In this document: positions 58,940-64,000 of the stretch, piece after piece
How the letters are laid out: each line of letters begins with the position of its first letter
How positions within the stretch are numbered: the first letter of the stretch is position 1
NCBI GenBank assembly: GCA_037039925.1
Contig: JAXRKP010000284.1
Coordinates: 33,501 to 97,500, forward strand
DNA: 64,000 bases
Direction: 5' to 3'
DNA from: Doris montereyensis
Lineage: Eukaryota > Mollusca > Gastropoda > Nudibranchia > Dorididae
Notes under the pieces: generated by a model
What the model was told of the DNA's origin: nothing
The model's database searches: none
What the model saw: only the letters and a program-made list of their open reading frames with translations
Program-made: the position numbers and the translations under genes

Positions 58940-59525
58940 GGTAGCCCAAACTGCCGCATTACAGAGGCGAAAACGCCGATTTTTTGGTAACTTTTGGTCA
59001 TCTTACTATTAATACTACAGGTTCAGTGCTGACTGAAAACAGCATGCATTATAGATGAAAATAAAGATGTATTCTCCCTCTATCGAAATATATTGCATTT
59101 TTTGTGATTCAAACTGTATATATGTGTGTGTTTTTAAAGTTTAAACGTGGTATGGTTTTGTACTTTTTTATCGATGCGCAAGCGGTGATTTTGACATTCA
59201 GTCTCACAATAAATCGGAGAGCTTCGCTGATGAAGTGGATGACAAATTCACTACCATTGAAATGTCAATGGGCTCGTCTAATAACTCATGAGTCATCGCA
59301 CCAAGCCCATCCTGTTCCTTACAGAAGGGTGAAAATGTGACACGATGCATTGGCTGCCCGTCTGCCGGCGTAATGTGACAAATTGACGGGGGTAGTATAA
59401 GTATCTTGCCTGTTAACTTTTCTCTTCAATGAACTAATACTAATATGTAACTCACTGCATTACGTTTTCCTTGCAATCCAGCTGTTTTACACTGTGAAAC
59501 AATCTTAGTATAATTCTGGTCTAAG
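58940..59525. other. Centre of the inverted duplication, nothing recognised
   Basis: No gene, known domain or repeated element is recognised. Confidence 0.35.
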
Positions 59526-59528
59526 CTG

Positions 59529-59860
59529 TAACGCTGGTCACTCTAAGCACACCTATGCTAATGGCGGGTCCCGTATAGATCTATTTGCCTGCTGCTGGTC
59601 ACTCTAAGTAAGCACACCTATGTTAATGGCGGGTCCCGTATAGATCTATTTGCCTGCCGCTGGTCACTCTAAGTAAGCACACCTATGTTAATGGCGGGTC
59701 CCGTATAGATCGATTTGCCTGCCGCTGGTCACTCTAAGCACACCTATGCTAATGGCGGGTCCCGTATAGATCGATTTGCCTGCCGCTGGTCACTCTAAGC
59801 ACACCTATGCTAATGGCGGGTCCCGTATAGATCTATTTGCCTGCCGCTGGTCACTCTGCA
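59529..59860 (+). repeat. ~62-bp tandem repeat, ~5.5 copies
   Basis: The unit is gctggtcactctaagcacac, ctatgctaatggcgggtccc and gtatagatctatttgcctgc. Confidence 0.93.
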
Positions 59861-59994
59861 AAGTGGACAAAACCAAAAACTCTTTATCTTCGTATGACCG
59901 ACGCAACTTCTGGACGGATGTCAATTACTTCAGTAACAAGCTCCACCCACAAGCAAGAAACAGTGATTGATACAAATCAAAGGTATCAGTGGCT

Positions 59995-60065
59995 CATCAC
60001 ATTGCACACGGCAGGTTTCACAAAATGGTCCATCCCTATTTCCCTCTTTTGTCAAAATTTACATT
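59995..60065 (+). repeat. Repeat X fragment
   Basis: cggcaggtttcacaaaatgg then tccatcc and tcttttgtcaaaatttacat match X at 24217-24260. Confidence 0.65.
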
Positions 60066-60069
60066 GGGG

Positions 60070-60865
60070 GGGAAGTGATTTTTAGGGCACGGCACCTAGT
60101 GAGTTTTTTTTTGCTTTTGAGTTTATGTTTTTGCTTTTGAGTTTATGTTTTTGCTTTTAATATGTACATAGTCCATAAGTAACTGTCAAAATACAGTCAT
60201 TCTTGAAAAGTTTGTAGCGTCCTTTGTTGCCATAGAAACGGCCGCCATCTTGGATTTTGACTCAATTTTCACAATCCATCTCCTCCCCTAGTTATGAATA
60301 AAATCACTCAAAACCTGTGCAGATCGTCTTTTCCATTCAATATCTAAAGAGTGCCGTCGGGTTTTTCGATATTTCGGATAATTTTCTTTTTATAAATGTT
60401 TGAAAATACTATAAGTATATATATCGTGAATGTACAAAAACAGCGTTTTTATTTAAAAAAAAATTCTCAAAAAGTTTACAATATCTCAAAAACACCAGAC
60501 GTCATTCTACTAACATTGACAAGAGGAACCTGTATGCCAAATATAATACACATCGTTCGGTAAAATGGCGGAGGAAATAGACTTTTAGTGTGGAAAAACT
60601 ACACTTCGAGAAAAATGTAAGTAAAAAAATCAAAAGAAAATAACACAAAACAAACGCTTCAGACGGGTTTCCCTTGTTATAGCAGCCCCCTTACTCTTTC
60701 GACAGTCTCTGGCATTGTTACTTATGTAAATAGGATTATAAATCTAGGTTTAGATGTGCACTGTTGTGAAAACAGACGTCAAAATGATCATTTTAAAATT
60801 TGTATCCTCTATATCCTATGCTTGTGCGTGTGTTTACATACACACCGACGCGCAAGGCCTCTTAT
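60070..60865. other. Non-coding stretch with X-box-like and YY1-like words
   Basis: gttgccatagaaac (60227-60240, RFX X-box-like) and gccgccatcttgg (60241-60253, YY1-like) are adjacent. No transcript is evident. The rest shows nothing recognisable. Confidence 0.3.
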
Positions 60866-60867
60866 AT

Positions 60868-60957
60868 CACACATCGATGGGAGACGCATAGATGGGAAAC
60901 GCATAGATGGGAGACGCATATCGATGGGAGACGCATAGATGGGAGACGCACAGATCA
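60868..60957 (+). repeat. ~16-bp tandem repeat
   Basis: Repeats of gatgggagacgcata with tcgatggg variants, about five units. Confidence 0.85.
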
Positions 60958-61336
60958 GTGTTGGCAAAATGAGGTCAAGTTGTGTGTTGCCACATTTCGC
61001 AATTAATCGCCAATATACAGGATTTTACTGCCATTTTCTCAGTAAGTGTTAGTGTTAGGGTAATTTACGTCAAAATTTTGATTGTTTTTACCTACCCTCA
61101 CCTACGAAACATTTTGTATAAAAACATTATACGTCATATGGACATTTTCTGCCATGAACTTGTAGATAAATGATCGTTCTACCCGATTATGCAAAGAAGA
61201 GAAAATCAACCTTTTGGTCCAAAACTCGCCAGTCCAGGTACTGCCTTCCCCTTAAAGTAAAGTTCCTTCAAGGCCGTTACAATAGCATGAAGCGGAACAG
61301 CTGATAATAATCACCACACCTCCTGGACAAGACACT

Positions 61337-62235
61337 GTCCCGTTTTTTGTAAAATTCTGTGATTGTACGCCTTTATACTATCCTTATGACGTGTTATGGG
61401 TTTATCGTGTGTGCCATTCTGCTGAAACCGGTACGGTAAACTTCACGACTTATAATATAACGAGTGAGGATGTGATATGTATAGGCCATTATTTGCCAAT
61501 AGAGCGAGAGAGAGGGAGGAAGAAAGGCACCAGCAACAAAACTCTAACCGAAAATAAAACGCTTTTGTCGACAATGGTTCTTTTTTCCCCCGTACGTGCC
61601 TGCCCTAGTCCCATCACCACCCCCTCCCCCCTACCCCTCGCCGATTATAGAGCGCCCCTACAAACTTGTATATTTATAGATGGATAATTGCTTCTCGGAA
61701 TACGTGATGGGATGTGAGCGGTGGCTGACAAACATTGAACTCTCCTTGAACCTGTGCCATTAGTATTATTTTCTCTCTCTGTCGTTTAAATGTGTTTTTA
61801 GTAATATTGTATTGTTATGCGAAGAAGACTGCATAGTGGAGACGTAGAGTCACTATCGTTGTAGTGGACTTTTAAACCTCCCGTATTGCCAATTACCTGT
61901 CTTTATTTATTAGAATGTAATAAATTATGAAAGCCTATTGATTGTCGGACTTCTTTACATAAGTTTCACTCACGATAAGCCAATGCAGGTTTTGCTAGTG
62001 CAACTGAATCTAACCTGATCAGTCTCCTTTCTGGTGAACGCTCATCGTCTACATTTTTGTCTGTGCATCAGCGGGCGCTCATAAGGAGACAAAGAAAAAT
62101 ATTTTGCTAAGCCGACCAGACTTATTTAAAAGTAGAAATTTCATGATTTCTCAATAGTCCTACACAAGATGAACAACGAGAAAATAGCTCGATGCAATAA
62201 TACCGTTATTAGATCCCAGATCGAAAATTTTTTTT
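61337..62235 (+). repeat. Dispersed repeat X, copy 3
   Basis: ttctgtgattgtacgccttt, gtgccattctgctgaaac, ggcaccagcaacaaaactct, tagtaatattgtattgttat, ggagacgtagagtcactatc and cacaagatgaacaacgagaa match copies 1 and 2. It begins abruptly inside a truncated S1 SINE. Confidence 0.75.
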
Positions 62236-62505
62236 TTACATCACCTTTGGACACTTGGCGGTGCTCTCTCCCCAATCTTGCCACTCCACGAGGCCTACTC
62301 TACATCATACTACATGCATCTCTGTTCTGTTGTCTCATCTCCTCTTGGCCTAACTCCGGGAAGGAGACTTGAGAGAAACATTTTTCTTATTAGATTTCCA
62401 TAGCTTATCCTGAGGAGGGATGCCCCCCTGCACGAAAACAAACAAATCAAACAACAAAAAGCCCCGCTCTTGGGTTTTCAAGTCGGCTTCCCAAGTCAGT
62501 CGTCG
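62236..62505. other. Intergenic DNA, nothing recognised
   Basis: No gene or repeated element is recognised. Confidence 0.35.
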
Positions 62506-62511
62506 TCCTAT

Positions 62512-62745
62512 TTATTACTCCTGCTTTAGCACAGCCGCCGTATATTTCCTACCATTGCGCCTATGGTCAGCAGTGCTAAAGTGGGAGTAACAATAAGGCG
62601 ATGACTGGAGAACACACACGTGGGAGTAATAGGAAGACAGCTTGAAGTTGAAGCTCTGCTTGCCTGGCCCAAGTCGACACCATATTATTACTCCTATTTT
62701 AGCACCGCTGCAGTGTATTTTTCGCTAAAGTGGGAGTAATAAAAG
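62512..62745. repeat. Two foldback repeats with CTAAAGTGGGAGTAATAA ends
   Basis: ttattactcctgctttagca (62512) pairs with tgctaaagtgggagtaac (62573). ttattactcctattttagc (62685) pairs with gctaaagtgggagtaataa (62724). A further gtgctaaagtgcgatta is at 62906. They are short MITE-like hairpins of unknown family. Confidence 0.65.
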
Positions 62746-62755
62746 TGAGAGGCTT

Positions 62756-62757
62756 TT

Positions 62758-62788
<31 letters not shown>

Positions 62789-62792
62789 CATA
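62756..62792 (+). repeat. (TTTCAC)n microsatellite
   Basis: Six tandem ttcact units. Confidence 0.95.
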
Positions 62793-62794
62793 GC

Positions 62795-63365
62795 ACGACG
62801 TGCAGAGCTCTGTCGATCGAGGAGCATGAGAGAGGAATATCGAGACCATGCCCAGTATCGAACACACGCTGGATTTGTAATCGTATTCAAGGTGAAATGT
62901 TGGCGGTGCTAAAGTGCGATTATCCCGAAGCTTTCATCTGAGTTAAGCGACCAGCAACGAAGGGACTTTGATCTCCAAATAGATCATTTCACATGGTCAT
63001 GAGTCATGAGGACCTATGTGGTATCTGGACAAGAGGAAGGGCAGCTATTTGAAGTGTATAGACATGACAAACTACAAGGCTATCTTCCTACTGTATAGAA
63101 AGGACGAAGTCTAAGGAGCAGGGATGTAAATCTTTTCTTTTTTTAAAGGAATTCCTGTGCTTTTGTCAGTATCTCCAAAATCCTCTCCTCCTGCCTTAAA
63201 TTTCATTATTTACTTTTAGCCAATTTGAAAGCCTAACGCGTCGTAGCCTGCTTCCAAACCTAGTTTCGTTTTCCGCGAGCCCACCCAGTACCAATTCTCA
63301 GAACGTTCACACATCGAGACGAAATTATTCGCAAACACTTTTTTTTCTCTCCTCAGAAATGTAAG
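62795..63365. other. Intergenic DNA, nothing recognised
   Basis: No gene or repeated element is recognised. Confidence 0.35.
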
Positions 63366-64000
63366 GGTAGACCCACACCGACATCAGACCCGACGGTCAG
63401 ACCCGACCGTCTTCCGGTGCAAAAGAATATGCACCGGTTGAATAGTAATCACAGGTAATAAAAAACGGCGATTGGCCCACACCGAATCCCGACTTCCCGG
63501 ATCCCCCAACCCGTCTTTAAACGAAAAAGAAAAACAGAAAGAAAAACATGTCAGTATTGTCAGTTGTAATTAGGTGTGAATATTTTCTTTGTCATTCGTG
63601 TATATATATTGGAAATATCTATCGGGGTGATTATCTTCCAAACGAAGAAAGAGGTGGTGATGTTCACCAAAAGTTTGGCTCTCTCTATTGGTTGCATGGA
63701 TTCCATGTCTTCTCTCTTTTAGTTTAGGAAGCACGCTATCAAGTAACAAAAACTCTTTATCAGATGACGAATCCATTTTCGACTGACTGACAACACACTG
63801 TGCAGACAAGAATAGAATAGACTAGTATCCTTTGTGTGCACACAAGAGAAGTAAGTTCCTTACGATAAATAACATATTTTAAGGATACTTATTTACGGGA
63901 TCCTTTATGTTTTCCCCTTAAGAAAGGAAATCGTATTTTCCAAACGAAGTGTTCAGCTCTTTTCATTAAACTTTCGGAGTGTTTTCACCCCGGCTGAAAA
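63366..64000 (-). mobile_element. Harbinger-type DNA transposon remnant, cut by the window end
   Basis: The left end may be taa then gggtagacccacaccgacat at 63366, as expected for a 3-bp target copy plus inverted end. The other end is outside the window. It contains the truncated transposase frame at 63570-63776. Confidence 0.5.
63570..63776 (-). pseudogene. HARBI1-like nuclease N-terminal remnant
   Basis: It reads MDSSSDKEFLLLDSVLPKLK, then ERRHGIHATNRESQTFGEHH and HLFLRLEDNHPDRYFQY, the pattern that opens many PIF/Harbinger DDE nucleases (basic run, NR, GE.HHLF..L, R.F.Y). After YFQY the frame turns to unrelated residues and stops at 63570, so the catalytic domain is deleted. An in-frame Met lies 11 codons upstream (63809). 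Confidence 0.6.

Larger units (their letters stand above)
58629..61336. repeat. Large inverted duplication (~300-bp arms, ~2.1-kb centre)
   Basis: The left arm 58629-58937 and the right arm 61069-61336 are diverged reverse complements. They span the S1 3' half, the words gggaaggcagtacctggact, ggcgagttttggaccaaaag and gttcatggcagaaaa, and end at gtcaaaattttgac. The right arm lacks ~40 bp of the SINE part. The centre has no recognised gene. Confidence 0.8.

Noticed and set aside
59104..59340. 78-codon frame in the inverted duplication
   Set aside because: No recognisable domain, no splice support and no conservation evidence.

Overview
The window is animal (metazoan) nuclear DNA: AT-rich, with intron-split genes that have GT/AG splice sites, dense tRNA-derived SINEs, LINE remnants, MITEs and many minisatellites. 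The proteins point to a bilaterian invertebrate. The repeat style (several SINE families, RTE-like LINE tails) would suit a mollusc, perhaps a gastropod, but that is inference and no species can be named from the sequence.

Three conserved genes are present. (1) The last three exons of ATP6V1A, the catalytic A subunit of the V-type proton ATPase, lie on the + strand at 1437-3550. The gene starts left of the window. (2) SDHC, the cytochrome b560 membrane anchor of succinate dehydrogenase (complex II), lies on the - strand at 17380-27932. It can be rebuilt from six exons whose phases all match, including a first coding exon of only 17 nt. (3) MCRS1, microspherule protein 1, lies on the + strand at 34905-57282. 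It has 13 coding exons, including a 29-nt microexon, one GC-AG intron and a C-terminal FHA domain. ATP6V1A and SDHC converge across about 14 kb of repeats. SDHC and MCRS1 diverge from a roughly 7-kb interval that contains a near full-length RTE-like LINE. ATP6V1A and SDHC carry single-base frame breaks inside otherwise conserved exons, most simply explained as assembly errors.

Layout: 1-3.6 kb ATP6V1A 3' end with MITE and SINE copies in its introns; 3.6-7.5 kb 3' UTR or intergenic; 7.5-9.1 kb a SINE swollen by a 1.2-kb internal minisatellite; 9.1-17.3 kb simple repeats, a 0.9-kb pyrimidine tract, LINE tails and MITEs; 17.4-27.9 kb SDHC, whose first intron holds a dispersed repeat (called X here) and a deleted piggyBac element; 28-34.9 kb the divergent intergenic region, with another copy of X split by a LINE; 34.9-57.3 kb MCRS1, whose introns are filled by arrays of 31- to 62-bp units; 57.3-64 kb no recognised gene, but a large inverted duplication, a third X copy, foldback repeats and the 5' part of a Harbinger-type transposase gene.

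The most unusual signal is how minisatellites relate to older features. In MCRS1 three arrays are built from, or abut, exon-intron boundaries. The largest repeats its exon's 5' splice site about 60 times. Four other arrays grew out of SINE sequence. A partial, in-phase duplicate of the first FHA exon is also present. No operons, RNA genes, CRISPR arrays or origins are seen.
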